Positions 45,497 to 57,126 of a stretch of DNA of 64,000 nt are shown here, in pieces. The stretch lies in contig NC_083592.1 of the NCBI RefSeq assembly GCF_027579695.1, forward strand, positions 32,682,961 through 32,746,960, given 5' to 3'. The translations under genes were made by a program, and so were the position numbers. Origin of the DNA: Neoarius graeffei. Taxonomy: Eukaryota > Chordata > Actinopteri > Siluriformes > Ariidae. Below the pieces are notes generated by a model. It ran no database searches. It was not told the DNA's origin and was given only the letters and a program-made list of their open reading frames with translations. How positions within the stretch are numbered: position 1 is the stretch's first letter; each line of letters opens with the position of its first letter.

Positions 45497-46956
45497 TTAC
45501 AAAATTAACAGTATTAAAATGCTTCCAAGTGGAAATAAAGCAATATATGTTATACAAAACAACTTGAGTGCCTCCAAACTTTGAAGTTCAATTGTGACCA
45601 CAACACAAGTGATGACCATCTGAGTGTACAGCCAGCTTAAGCAAGTGTACCAGCCTTTCCTCCAAGCTGTGGTAAGCCTTGGAGAAAGGTATCTGTGTAG
45701 CTTGTGGTCTCCTAACACAGCTACGGCCAATCCAAAGAAGCCTGCCACTTGACCTGGGTACAAGCCGTGCCACAAAGCCGAGAAGATGAAAGTCGTAAGC
45801 ACCGGCATCCTGCTGCACCTCTGAAACACTAGTCTGCGTAACCAGGCAGCTGTTGTCCTGTTCCAGAGGCGGGCGAAACCTGAGATACTATTTGAGGTTT
45901 CAATCTCAAATGCATCACCATCAGAAAGTCCATTCCACATTGCACTTCCTGTTGTACTGTACCCACTGAAACCTAATCCTGCTGCATTGTTAATACATTC
46001 ACTTATTTTCCAGTGAATATAATAATTCAATCTGAGCACCAAGGAGAAGATCCAGATCCATAATATACATGGAGAGCTACTTAAGCTGAATATACTTGAA
46101 TGCAGAAAGCTTGTAAGGAGAAATTTTAGAACTAGCAGAAATAAAACCTGCAGCATCTTCCAAGGCAGAATGATAAGAGGAGAAGGTGGTGGATTGACAC
46201 TTATGTGCTCTACAAAGTTCATATAAGTGTTGAATGGACAAAGTGGTCCTCCAAGAAGGGAAGGAAAATACAGAGTGTAGCTCATGAAAGGAACGAGCGA
46301 AATAAATTGGCTCGGGTAGCTTTTTCGGAAATGCCTGATGACTTTTCCTTCCTGGAGATCCATTGATACTGATGTGACTCTCTGACTGAGAAGCATTAAA
46401 GCAGACATGGCCAGTACAAGCCTGAGGTAAAATAAATAAAACAAATAAAAAATGCAAATATATATATATAAGACATTGAAAATGCTTTAGTCAGTGAACG
46501 TGGAAAAAAAATGCTTACCTGGAATCTGGAGGTTCTTGGAACCAGTATTCCTGGTACTGCATAGAGAAGTGCCACAATGTTTGCCAGCACATCTGCAGCC
46601 CAAAAATCCAGTGGTGAATATGAACTGGTTCCATGAAACACACCAGTAACACAAATATGATGATGGTTGTAAACATCAGCATGCTGTATGGCCCCATGGT
46701 CAGAATAGAAAGGATGAATCCTCCCAATGCCAAACAGATATGCCTTACCAAAACAAATTTCCGTAAATCATTTTACTGAATTAATGAAGTGTATGGCAAT
46801 AAAAAATTCCAATTTTTAAAACGTTCCTGCTTACCTGTTAAACAGAGTGAGATATCCTTGTGTAGCCAAGCTGTAAAACAAAAAAGCCAAAGGTATAGTG
46901 AACAACTGGTACGCCAGCTGAGGATTTTGATTAAAGATCATCCACAGAACATCCAT
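45497..46956 (-). CDS. mboat4: ghrelin O-acyltransferase (MBOAT4/GOAT), 3 exons
   Basis: On the - strand: exon 1 46956-46835, exon 2 46743-46519, exon 3 46421-45497. Borders are GT-AG with phase-2 junctions, giving 423 residues (human GOAT 435). It starts MDVLWMIFNQNPQLAYQ, matching the human opening MEWLWLFF. The similarity continues through WQTLWHFSMQYQEYWFQEPP, LMLLSQRVTSVSMDLQEGKV and LLGGPLCPF. The membrane-bound O-acyltransferase catalytic asparagine and histidine are present in WNRTTAAWLRR and SALWHGLYPGQ. The enzyme attaches octanoate to serine 3 of ghrelin in the ER membrane. Many hydrophobic segments are evident. It is the source of the broken duplicate at 39423-41574. Confidence 0.92.
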
Positions 46957-47680
46957 TCTCGTATGATTCCTATGTTCTGATTTGTGCTTTACTCTGTCTG
47001 TGTCTTTGCATTGGGCAAGAACATGAGTTTATTATTAACACCTTGGACAGTGTATGATTGCTGTGGAGTCTCTGACATGTATACTTTCCACTTAAAAATC
47101 AATCTAAATTCCAACCGTGCATGGATAGATAGATGTGCAGTGAGTTAGACTTATCTACATATTCAGTAAATAAAGATCTAAAAGGCAGCAACACTACCAT
47201 GAGTACACATTTGTCATACAGATGCTTCAAGATTGATGGATAATATTCATACTTTTCCTTTTAGGTGTGCTGATGCTTCAAGTAATAATTTATTTACTTC
47301 TCTTAAATGTTGCTGTAAGTAAAATAATATAGATTATTTTGAATAGGTACAACTCGTTTTATTACTCATTTGGTCCATTTTGACTCAACCCTCCAAACAT
47401 ATCTTAACTAATTTACAGTGTACTGTGTACAACATGGTCTATTAGAGCAAAGTAACCATTAAGCAAAGTGACCATCCTTAAATTGCTTTTTAAAGCAAAT
47501 TAACCACCCCAAATAAGCCATTCCAGAGATATTTGTAGCTCAGGCAGTTGTTAATCATCACTTTGGCAGTCACCAGGTCTCAACCCAACTGAACACCGAC
47601 AGGAGATTCTGAAGTGATGTGTTGGACAGTGTTCTCTACCACCATCATCAAAGATTAATGGATGCCAGGATCAGACTACA
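46957..47680. other. 5' flank of mboat4
   Basis: AT-rich unique sequence upstream of the mboat4 start codon. No clear promoter element or other gene is seen. Confidence 0.5.
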
Positions 47681-48178
47681 TGTCAAGTCAAGTCAAGTTT
47701 GTTTGTATAGCGCTTTTAACAATAGACATTGTCCCAAAGCAGCTTTATAGAATCTGAATGACCGAAGACATGAGCCAATTTTATCCCTAATCTATCCCCA
47801 ATGAGCAAGCTTGTGGCGACGGTGGCAAGGAAAAACTCCCCCAGATGACACGAGGAAGAAACCTCGAGAGGAACCAGACTCAAAAGGGAACCCATCCTCA
47901 CCTGGACAACAACAGACAACATGACTATAACATTAACAGTTTTAACATGAAGTCAGTTTCGTTGATGTTGTAACTCTTCATTGGTGGAAACTTGAGTGCA
48001 AAACTGTTCATGACAACCGCAGTCCTAAAGTTAGCAAGCCAACTGTAGTCCTCAGCCACAAAAGCATTACTGTATTGTAAGTGTCCAGAGTGTCTTCCAA
48101 GTGTGACTTTCAATTGTCCATATGGGGCCGTCCTCCACAGGAGTGATGTGATGAGACTCCAACCAGACATACTATTTT
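47681..48178 (-). mobile_element. L2-type LINE 3' end
   Basis: Inverse copy of the same 3' UTR as at 26960-27480, ending with a (TCAAG)n tail at the left and running to about 'ggagtgatgtgatgag'. Possible flanking atgtca on both sides (47680, 48199). Confidence 0.75.
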
Positions 48179-48390
48179 TGTCTTTCATGACGGTCACCAT
48201 GTCAGATTAGACAATTATAGTGGCATAAATTCTTCTCGTGTCTTGGTTGGTGGACTGGCAACACTACAGGTTTGATCCCAACCAATTATTGTTCATGTCA
48301 AGTCAATTTATTTGCATAGTGCTTTTAACAAAAGACATTCTCACAAAGCAGCTGTACAGAAATTAAAAAAAAAAACATATAAACTAATAA

Positions 48391-49113
48391 GGGTGACATG
48401 GTGGTGTAGTGGTTAGCACTATCGCCTCACAGCAGGAAGATTCTGGGTTTGAACCCAGTAGCCGACGAGGGCCTTTCTGTATGGAGTTTGTATGTTTTCC
48501 CCGTGTCTGTGTGGGTTTCCTCCAGGTGCTCCAGTTTCCCCTACAGTCCAAAGACATGCAGGTTAGGTTAACTGGTGGCTCTAAATTGACTGTAGGTGTG
48601 AATGGTTGTTTGTCTCTGTGCGTCAGCCTTGCAATGACTTGGTGACTTGTCCAGGGTGTACCCTGCCTCTCGCCCATAGTCAGCTGGGATAGGCTTCAGC
48701 TTGCCCGTGACCCTGTGCAGGATCAACGGTTACAGATGATGGATGGACACTTTTTCCCCCTCCCCTGTATCGCGAGAAAGACACCAACTGCCGGAACCAA
48801 ATTCCTTGTGTATGTACTTGGCCAATAAACATGATTCTGATTCTGAAGTTAGTTTGATTTCTCTAAGGGAAGTAAAACATTCTAAGTGCTGATCTGATAC
48901 AGTTATATTATTGTTATCTAAAGAGTTACTTATCAAATTGTCTGGTTTTAACTTAGGAGTTTGAATATTTTTGTCTGATATTTTCAGTGTTGCCATCTGG
49001 CGACTTGTCCAGGGTGGTACCCCGCCTCTCGCCCATAGTCAGCTGGGATAAGCTCCAGCTTGCCCGCGACCCTGCGCAGGATAAATGGCTACAGATAATG
49101 GATGGATGGATGG
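48391..49113 (+). mobile_element. SINE in the L2 3' UTR, with inserted composite piece
   Basis: SINE parts 48391-48747 and 48997-49113 are flanked by atataaactaataa (48377-48390, 49114-49127). Between them 48748-48996 carries a retroposon tail and L2 linker sequence, near-identical to 61935-62190. Confidence 0.8.
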
Positions 49114-50250
49114 ATATAAACTAATAAATTTAGCCCTAATAAATGTATCCCTAATGAGCAAGCCTGAGGCAACATGAAGAAGAAACCTTGAGAAGAACCA
49201 GACTCAAAGGGAACTCATCCTCATCTAGATGATAACAAGTAGCGTGATTATAAATAACTCACTTCTATAAGTGTATCCGATATAGTCATACTGGGAAATT
49301 CATTACAATTTTAACATGAAGTCCATTTTGTTGAAGATATTAACTGTTCACTGATGGAGACATGAGTGCAAGGCTGTTCATGACAACTGCAGTCCTAAAG
49401 TTATCATGGCAAATGTAGTCCTAAGCCATCATAGCAAAACTGGAAGTGTCCAGAGCCATCTTCTAAGTGTATCTTTAGACTGTCCATATGGGGCCATCCT
49501 CCACAGTGATGAGAACCTCAGCCAGAAGTAGGGCATCAGGATGAATCAGGCAGGTCCAAAGAGCAGGAAAAAGGCTAGCATCGCTGGTATCTCAGGATTG
49601 ACATATAACTTGAAAGAGAGAGAGCACAGGCTGTTAGGTATGTCCGTGGTCACCTACTGGTTAAGAACAGTGTACATTGTGTGCACTGAGTATAAGCAGG
49701 GTCTCCAGCAAGACTAACTATGAGAGCATAACTAAAAGGGAGAACCAGAAGGTAACACAGACACGAGAGAGCCCTGGGACATAAAGCAACCAGCCACTAC
49801 ACCGTCAACAAGTGAACATGTGAGAGTAGGAGGGGGTGACAGCATATATACATCCTAGTTTACCAAAACACTTTATGCCCAAGAACCCTTGAATGTTATT
49901 CCTGTGCAGAGATGAGTATAACTGCTGTGCCACAACTTTTTCCAAGATCTTAGTGACAAAGGGGAGGTTTGATATTGGCCTATAATTGGACAGCTGACGG
50001 GGTCAAGGTCAGGTTTTTTAATCAGGGGTCTGATAACTGCTAGTTAAAAGGACTTAGGTACATCACCAGTGCTAATGGAAGAATTGATTATTTTTAGAAG
50101 TTGGATTGCTTCCAGTATTATCTGTGTTAAGAGTCATGTAGGTAAGGGATCTAGTACACAAGTTGAAGATTTTAATGAGGAAATTAGTGAAATTAGTGAA
50201 GCACTTATATTACACATACATATATTCACATTTTTTTCCCGGGTGGCACG

Positions 50251-50574
50251 ATTTAGATTAGATTAGAGTAGATAGAACTTTATTGATCCCTTTGGGAGGG
50301 TTCCCTGAGGGAAATTAAAATTCCAGCAGCATCATTACAGGATAAACAGAGAATAGAAAATAGAGAAAAACTTCTAGATAAATTGAATTAAGTATTTACA
50401 TATACAAATATAAAAAAGAATAAGATATGGGAAAATAAAAAAAAGTCCAGCAGGAGAGGTATTGCACATTATATTGCACATTTATCTTGCACATTGTCCA
50501 GTATTGCTTTTTGTCAGGCTAGGCTACTGCTCCTTCCCGTCCTCTGTCCTCCTGTTACCCCTCCTCCCCCCCAG
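50251..50574 (-). mobile_element. LINE 3' end fragment in SINE head
   Basis: Starts (on the + strand) with (GATTA)n / agatagaactttattgatcc and 'ttccctgagggaaattaaa', the inverse of a common fish LINE 3' terminus, and runs into AT-rich 3' UTR. Clade not certain. It separates the first ten SINE bases from the rest. Confidence 0.6.
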
Positions 50575-52956
50575 AGAGGTGTAGTAGTTAGCACTGTTGC
50601 CTCACAGCAAGAAGGTTCTGGGTTCGAGCCCAGTGGCCAACAGGGGCCTTTCTGTGTGGAGTTTGCATGTTCTCCCCGTGTCTGTGTGGGTTTCCTCCAG
50701 GTGCTCCGGTTTCCCCCACAGTCCAAATGCATGCAGGTTAGGCTAATTGGTGGCTCTAAATTGACCGTAGGTGTGAATGTGAATGTTTTTTTTTTCCTTT
50801 TATTTCCAAAAACATTCAAAATACAAACAAATAGAGCACCATATATATACAGATCCAAAAAACATCAAAGAAGTAAAACACACACATAGCAATAAAGTAA
50901 AAAATATGAACAAGAAAGGGGCTACTTAACTCTCCTTACATATGTTAATCGAGTAAATCAAAGTCATCCAAAAAGGATATAAAATAACCAACATCCTTAT
51001 TTTCAACTAACTTTAAAGATTTGGCAAAAAGCTTGAGGTCATTCTTCCAGTGTGTAACATAAGGTTTAGTTTAAAAAAAATGACATTTGTGAATAAAGTG
51101 TTTACCTAAAAGTAGTAAATTATTAATACCATATTCAATTTTGTTATTATTTAAAAACACTCCAAATTTAATTTCTTCAATGGATAAAGGGGCAAACTGA
51201 ATCCCCCTAGACTGTAGCCAAGCCTGAAAATCAATCCAAAATCTTTGTATTAAATCACATAGAAAGAAAAGATGTTCCAAATCCTCCTCCTCTGTTTCAC
51301 AAAACACACATTTACCAGTTTCAAATTTAAATTTCTTCTTAAGAAATTCTTTGGTTGGGTAAATTCTATTCAAAATTTTGAACTGTATTTCTTTCGCTTT
51401 GAAGGGAATTAGAAAGGAGAGATATTTAGTTCTAATCTTTTTAATTTCTACTGTTTCAAAATCTTTTAATATGTAATCTCTTTTGACAGAATTAGGAAAG
51501 CAAATATTTTGTAAGGAATGTCTTAAAAATTTGTTATCGCACTTATTACAAAATTCGACACCTTCAATCCAAAGTTGTCTCAGTCTAGGAGAGATATCAG
51601 AGTACACCATATCCTGTTCCACCATAGTTCGGATTGGTACAGGAATAGCCTTTACGATTTGGTTGTATTTTCTTTTTGTACATTGAATCTGAAATTTCTG
51701 ACAGAAATGACCATGTTGTAAAATCTGTCCATCATTCATAAAGTGAGCAATAGCCCACACACCTTTTGGAAAACCATTCCTCAATAAAAATAGATTTTCT
51801 ATTAACCAATATATACCTATTATTCCACACTGGGCTATTATGAGGGGTAAAATTATGCTTAAATATTATTTTCCAATAAAGGAGGACCTGTTGATGAAAG
51901 TCAGAAAGTGTCTGAGGAAGTTTATTTAACTCAAAATCACATTTTAATAGGAAGTCGATTCCACCGAGCTTATTGAAAATGAGGTTGGGTATGTAATACC
52001 AGATAGAGTGACTATTATTTAGAAAAAACTTTAGCCATTTAAGTTTTAGTACACCGTTCATGATGTCAAAATCTATTGCATTTCCCCCTCCCTCACCATA
52101 GGGTTTGATTAGATCATCTTTACCTATATAATGACATTTGTTCTTCCAAATGAAGTTAAAGTTTAATCTATTAAATGTTTTTATCATTCTTTTTGAAATA
52201 GGGAGGGAATACGCAGGATAAATTAATCTAGAGAGACTCTCCATTTTGGTCAGTAATATCCTGCCAAAGACAGTGACATCTCGCTTTAACCATCTATTTA
52301 AGATTAGTTTACATTTGTCAACATTATCAGATATATTTGCTTTATCCCGAATATTACTATCTTTTGTAATGACTATACCTAAGTATTTCACCTCTTTCTT
52401 CACCTTTATATTGTACAACGATTGCAAGGGATGGTCTTTTAAAGCAAATAGTTCACATTTATTCAAGTTTAGTTGCAGGCCTGAGGCTTTAGAAAATTTA
52501 ACAATAAGTTGTTGAGCCAAGGGAATTTGATGTTTATTCTTTAAAAAAAGGGCTGTGTCATCAGCTAACTGACTAATTATTAATGATTTACCCGTGACCT
52601 CAATACCAGCAATATTACTGTTTTTAATTAAAATGGCGAGCATCTCTGCAACCATTATAAACAGCAAAGGTGAGCTTCCACAACCTTGACGAATGCCCCT
52701 TTTGATGCTGAATCTTTTGCATGTTCCGTGGCCTAAAGACACTGAGCTATTTATATCGTTATAGAGCATACTAATTCTCATCTCATCTCATTATGTCTAG
52801 CCGCTTTATCCTTCTACAGGGTCGCAGGCAAGCTGGAGCCTATCCCAGCTGACTACGGGCGAAAGGCGGGGTACACCCTGGACAAGTCGCCAGGTCATCA
52901 CAGGGCTGACACATAGACACAGACAACCATTCACACTCACATTCACGGTCAATTTA

Positions 52957-53649
52957 TGGCCCTTTTCCACTACCCTTTTTCAGCTCACTTCAGCTCGCTT
53001 CAGCTCACTTCAGCCCGACATGGCTCGCGTTTCGACTATCTAAGAACAGCACGACTCAGCTCGCTTCAGCCCTGCTCAGCCCCCAAAACTCGCACGGTTT
53101 TGGTGTAGGGCTGAAGCGAGCCAAACCGAGCTGAGTGGGGCTAGGGGCATGAGGAGACACTCCCTTGTGCACTGATTGGTGTGGAGGAGTGTCCTCACAT
53201 GCCCACACACGCCCCGCGAGCACACTGGGATCTGTAAACACCGTAAACCCGGAAGAAGGAGAATTACGAATTATGAAGCCTTATGCGCCTCACCTCATCT
53301 ATACGCTCTTGCCAGTATCTGTTGGCATTGTCGGTGACAACAAGCCACAGCACTAAGACCAGCAACACTAACGACTCCATGTCCTCCATGTTTATTGTTT
53401 ACTATCCAGGTCGTGAGACTACCGCTTAAAAGATCACTGATGTCACTGTTTGCACCGCCTAACGACATCACCTGACGTCCACCCACTTTCACTAACTCCA
53501 CCCAATGTGTCCACCCACTTCCAGCCAGCACGGTTCAGCGCGGTTGTAGTCGAAATGCAACTCCAGCAGCCCCACTCAGCTCGACTCAGCCCAACTCAGC
53601 ACGGCACAGCTCAGCCCAACTCAGCCGCGTTGGTAGTGGAAAAGCGGCA
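52957..53649. mobile_element. fold-back DNA transposon (PIF/Harbinger-like), 693 bp
   Basis: The ends are tggcccttttccactac and gtagtggaaaagcggca, with tta duplicated on both sides (52954-52956, 53650-53652) in SINE sequence. It is a shorter relative of 39852-41120, mostly in inverse orientation. It keeps the micro-ORF (53389-53264) on the - strand. TTA matches the TWA preference of PIF/Harbinger. Confidence 0.8.
53264..53389 (-). CDS. micro-ORF in the shorter fold-back element
   Basis: MEDMESLVLLVLVLWLVVTD, then NANRYWQERIDEVRRIRLHNS, 41 residues. Three internal substitutions and a changed end relative to 40678-40806. Function unknown. Confidence 0.3.
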   Translation of the reverse strand: MEDMESLVLLVLVLWLVVTDNANRYWQERIDEVRRIRLHNS

Positions 53650-55866
53650 TTAGAGTCACCAGTTAACCTAACCTGCATGTCTTTGGACTGTGGGGGAAAC
53701 CGGAGCACCCAGAGGAAACCCACGCGGAAATGGGGAGAACATGCAAACTCCACACAGAAAGGCCCTCACCGGCCCCGGGGCTCGAACCCAGGACCTTCTT
53801 GCTGTGAGGCGACAGCGCTAACCACTACACCACCGTGCCGCCCAGCATACTAATTGTATTTCTAAATTTTTTTCCAAATCCAAATCGTGTGAGAGTTTCT
53901 AAAATAAAAGGATGCTCTACAGAGTCAAATGCCTTATAAAAATCTAAGAAAAGAATAAAACTGTCACTCTCAATTAAATCACTATAATCAATTAAATCTA
54001 AGACAAGTCTAATGTTATTATGAATATTCCTTTCTTTTAAAAAACCTGATTGTGTCTCACTGATTATATCTGACACCCCATGTTTAATTCTTGCTGCAAG
54101 TGAGCTAGAGAAGATTTTGTAGTCTGTATTTAATAGTGTTATGGGTCTTAAGTTATCTAATTGCCGTTTATCTTTTCCTGGCTTAGTAATTAAGGTGATT
54201 ATCCCTTGTTTCATACTTGTCATTAGTTCTCTATTTTCCATACAATCTAATAATGCTTTAAATAAGATTTCTCTCACATCCTCCCAAAAGAATTTGAAAA
54301 AATTAACTGTGAGCCTGTCTGACCCTGGGGACTTATTTGGTGTCATTTTTCTGATAACTGCATCTAATTCTTCAATTTTAAGGTCTGATTCACAGAATTC
54401 TTTAAATGAACTATCAATCTGTGGAATCAAATGACCAATTTTATAAAAAAAAAAAAGCATCACAATCTATTTGGGAAAAGTGAGAAGAATACAATTTAGA
54501 ATAGAATGTATAAATCTCATTTTCTAAGACTTTGGGATCTTTACATTCTTTATCATCAATTAATAGGCTCGATATAAAGTTTCTTTTTTGTCTACTTTTC
54601 TCCAGGTTGGAAAAATATGAGGAATTTTTTTCTCCAGCTTCAATCCATTTAGCACGGGATCTTACGAAAGCTCCCTGTGCTTTATTCAGATAATGTTGAT
54701 CTAATTGAGTTTGCAATTCCATAAGTCTACTTTTTTCTTGCATCGTCAGATTGCTTTGACTGCAGCATTCACTTATTTCTTGCAGTAATTTACTTTCATC
54801 TTCTTTTTGTTTTCAAATTTGGTCTTTACTAAACTGAATACTAAATTCTCTAATTTTAAATTTTATAAATTCCCATTTATTGATATACCCTACAATTGAA
54901 CCATTAGCCAAAATATCTTTAATAATCCTTCTAACTATATTACAATAGTCTTCATTTTGTAAAAGTTTAGCATTAAACTTCCAATAACTCTTCTTATTGA
55001 CTTTCCTTTTTTCAGGTTCAAAATTCAGCTCTATAAAACAATGATCTGAAAGAGGTGCATTTGAAATCAAAGCTTTTGAGGTTTGATTAAGTACCCTGTC
55101 ACTTCCCAACCAAAAGTCAATTCTAGATTTAGATGCCCCATTTGGTTTAAACCATGAAAAAACTGAAGCCCTGGATTCATTGCTCTCCAAACATCTGTTA
55201 AATTATTATTTGCCATAAAGTCACAAATTAAATTGTTATATTGGGGTCTGCTAGTTCTTGAGGGCCACCTGTCATGCCACTCATTCGGTGTCATATTCCA
55301 ATCACCCCCCATCAAAATGTACTCGGTAGGATATCAACCTTTTAGTTCTGAAATACTATTTGTTATTTCTTCCAACATTATTTTGTTCTGATTGTCATTG
55401 TTATACCCGTATACATTAGTTAGAATGACAAACAAACCTTCAACTTTCGTTACAGCAATCAACCAGTGTCCATTCGTATCAGTGCGGTGTGTCATGATAT
55501 CTCCAGGAAAGTTGTTGAAACATATAGCCACACCTCCCGATCGTGATGAGCCGTGGCTGAACAGGATCTCATCACCCCATTGGTTTGTCCAAAAAGTTGT
55601 ATCACTGTCTGAAGAATGAGTTTCTTGTAGAAATACACGGTTAGATTTTCGACCTTTGCAATATAAAAATAAAGCCTTTCTTTTAACAATTTCTTTCAAG
55701 CCCCTAACATTTAAAGAACCAAATAAAATATTAACATTTATCATGAACTATAAAGAATTATAAATTTACTCCACGTGTGAAAAGGAAGAAAGAAAGAAAA
55801 AAACGGTATAAAGGTTGAGCTCCTCAAACCGCTCACTAATTTCCACTGTTTCAGTTTTTGGCATAT

Positions 55867-56753
55867 TTAGTTCACTTGTTTGTCTTCAATTTTACGCCCG
55901 TCGATGAATCCGTGGGGACCTCGAAAGTAGGCCCGTTTACCTGCACGTCTTGCCTCGTCAATCAAAGGCCATAGGCGCCTTCGATCTTCCAGGTCCTCTT
56001 GCGGTAACATCTCTGTGAAGCTAACACCTTCTCGTTTGCAGACTGATGAATCCTTGCTGCATTTCCAGATTTCCTCTTTGATTCGTCTTTGAGTGAAGAG
56101 AACAACAACATTTCTGTTTCTGCCGTCTGCTCGTTTTCCTAATCGGTGGACGATATCCACTGCCTCTTCCAACTTCAGCTCCGGAGTAATCTTCTGGAGG
56201 ATTTGTAAAACATTTTCTCTGATGTTCTCGTCTTTGGTTTCTTTCATACCTTTCAATCGTAGGCACCATCTCATTCTGTATCGCTCTTCTCCCTCACTCT
56301 TTCTTTCAAATCTCTGTTTTCTTTGAGCAGTTGTTCATTTTTCTTCTCCAGTTGGATAACTTTGTTTTTGCAATCCTTCACTTCTGCAGCGTTAAACTCT
56401 ACTGCCTTTGCCAAACTAGCAATCATGGCGGCGCTCTGTCTATTTTGTTCTTTAATGTCCTCCAGCTGTGCTTCACATTTCTTCTCTAGCCCCAAGATAG
56501 CTTTGAGTATTTTTTTGTTGGAGATGCCATCTCCTTCCTCCGCTGGCTTGGACCTTTTCTCCTCTGGTGGTTGTTTTGAAGGAGTTGGGGGCGCAGAATC
56601 TTCTCCCCTCTCCCGTTTCTTTAGCCCTGCGTTAGCTAGCTCCACATTAGCATAGTCATGTTCAACTTCCATTCCTTGCGACTGCATTTTGCGGTAGGAT
56701 TTCGAACGTGCTAATGGAAGTTTTGTCGGTTTAATCAGCTTCTGTACGTCCAT
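55867..56753 (-). pseudogene. L1 ORF1, coiled-coil RNA-binding protein, one frameshift
   Basis: The N-terminal piece (56753-56271) starts MDVQKLIKPTKLPLARSKSY, has a proline/basic stretch and then a heptad-like coiled coil (KNKVIQLEKKNEQLLKENRD). The second piece (56274-55867) has RLKGMKETKDENIRENVLQI and VVVLFTQRRIKEEIW, the RRM/C-terminal part of L1 ORF1p. The two overlap by 4 bases in different frames, so one single-base shift separates them. Position and order are as expected upstream of ORF2. Confidence 0.8.
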
Positions 56754-56780
56754 TGTTACATTTCAAGCGGAAAATAACAC

Positions 56781-57081
56781 TGTGGCAGCGGGGGCGTGGT
56801 CAAGCGCCGGTCTGTGACAGGAGGGCGGAGTCAGGGAAGGTAAGTGGCAGAATCACATCACCTGAGAGCAATTAACCTGTTTGTGTGTCTTCCCAGTGAC
56901 TGCGCCCTATATCAGGAGGGAGAGCGAGAGCAGAAGGAGCTCAACCCTGAACCAGACGCCGGTTGTGTGTGTCTGTAAACATTATTGTTAGACTGAAAAG
57001 TGTGGCAATAAAGCCAATTGATAAAACCTGATCTCTGTCCTGCCGTCCTCTGTGCTCCACCCACACATAGGGTCTCTTACA
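56781..57081 (+). repeat. 5' LTR
   Basis: 301 bp starting tgtggcagcgggggcgtgg and ending gggtctcttaca. It contains an 'aataaa'-type signal (caataaagccaattg) near its 3' part. Confidence 0.9.
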
Positions 57082-57082
57082 G

Positions 57083-57100
57083 TGGTGCCGAAACCCGGGA
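57083..57100 (+). promoter_or_regulatory. primer-binding site, tRNA-Phe
   Basis: tggtgccgaaacccggga is the exact complement of the 3' end of vertebrate tRNA-Phe including CCA (..tcccgggtttcggcacca). It sits one base after the LTR. Confidence 0.8.
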
Positions 57101-57126
57101 CAGTGGAGCACCAAACCAGCAGCCCC

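Larger units (their letters stand above)
52777..53843 (-). mobile_element. SINE within L1 RT, holding a fold-back element
   Basis: Full-length type 1 SINE (about 371 bp without its insert) with agcatactaatt on both sides (52765-52776, 53844-53855). The nested element is at 52957-53649. Confidence 0.9.
51071..55744 (-). pseudogene. L1 ORF2 (endonuclease and reverse transcriptase), broken
   Basis: In order on the - strand: APE endonuclease with GSLNVRGLKE, VFLQETHSSDSD, GGDWN and LSDHCFIELNF (55744-55020). Then RT with LRPITLLNTDYKIFSSSLA, FLDFYKAFDSVEHPF, GIRQGC..SPLLF and LADDTALF (54400-52500), and a C-terminal CxxC..H..C knuckle (CVFCETEEEDLEHLFFLC, near 51290). About 1200 codons in all. 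At least five frame changes or stops divide it into pieces, and the SINE at 52777-53843 splits the RT. LADD in place of FADD is common in the Tx1 side of the L1 clade. Confidence 0.85.
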
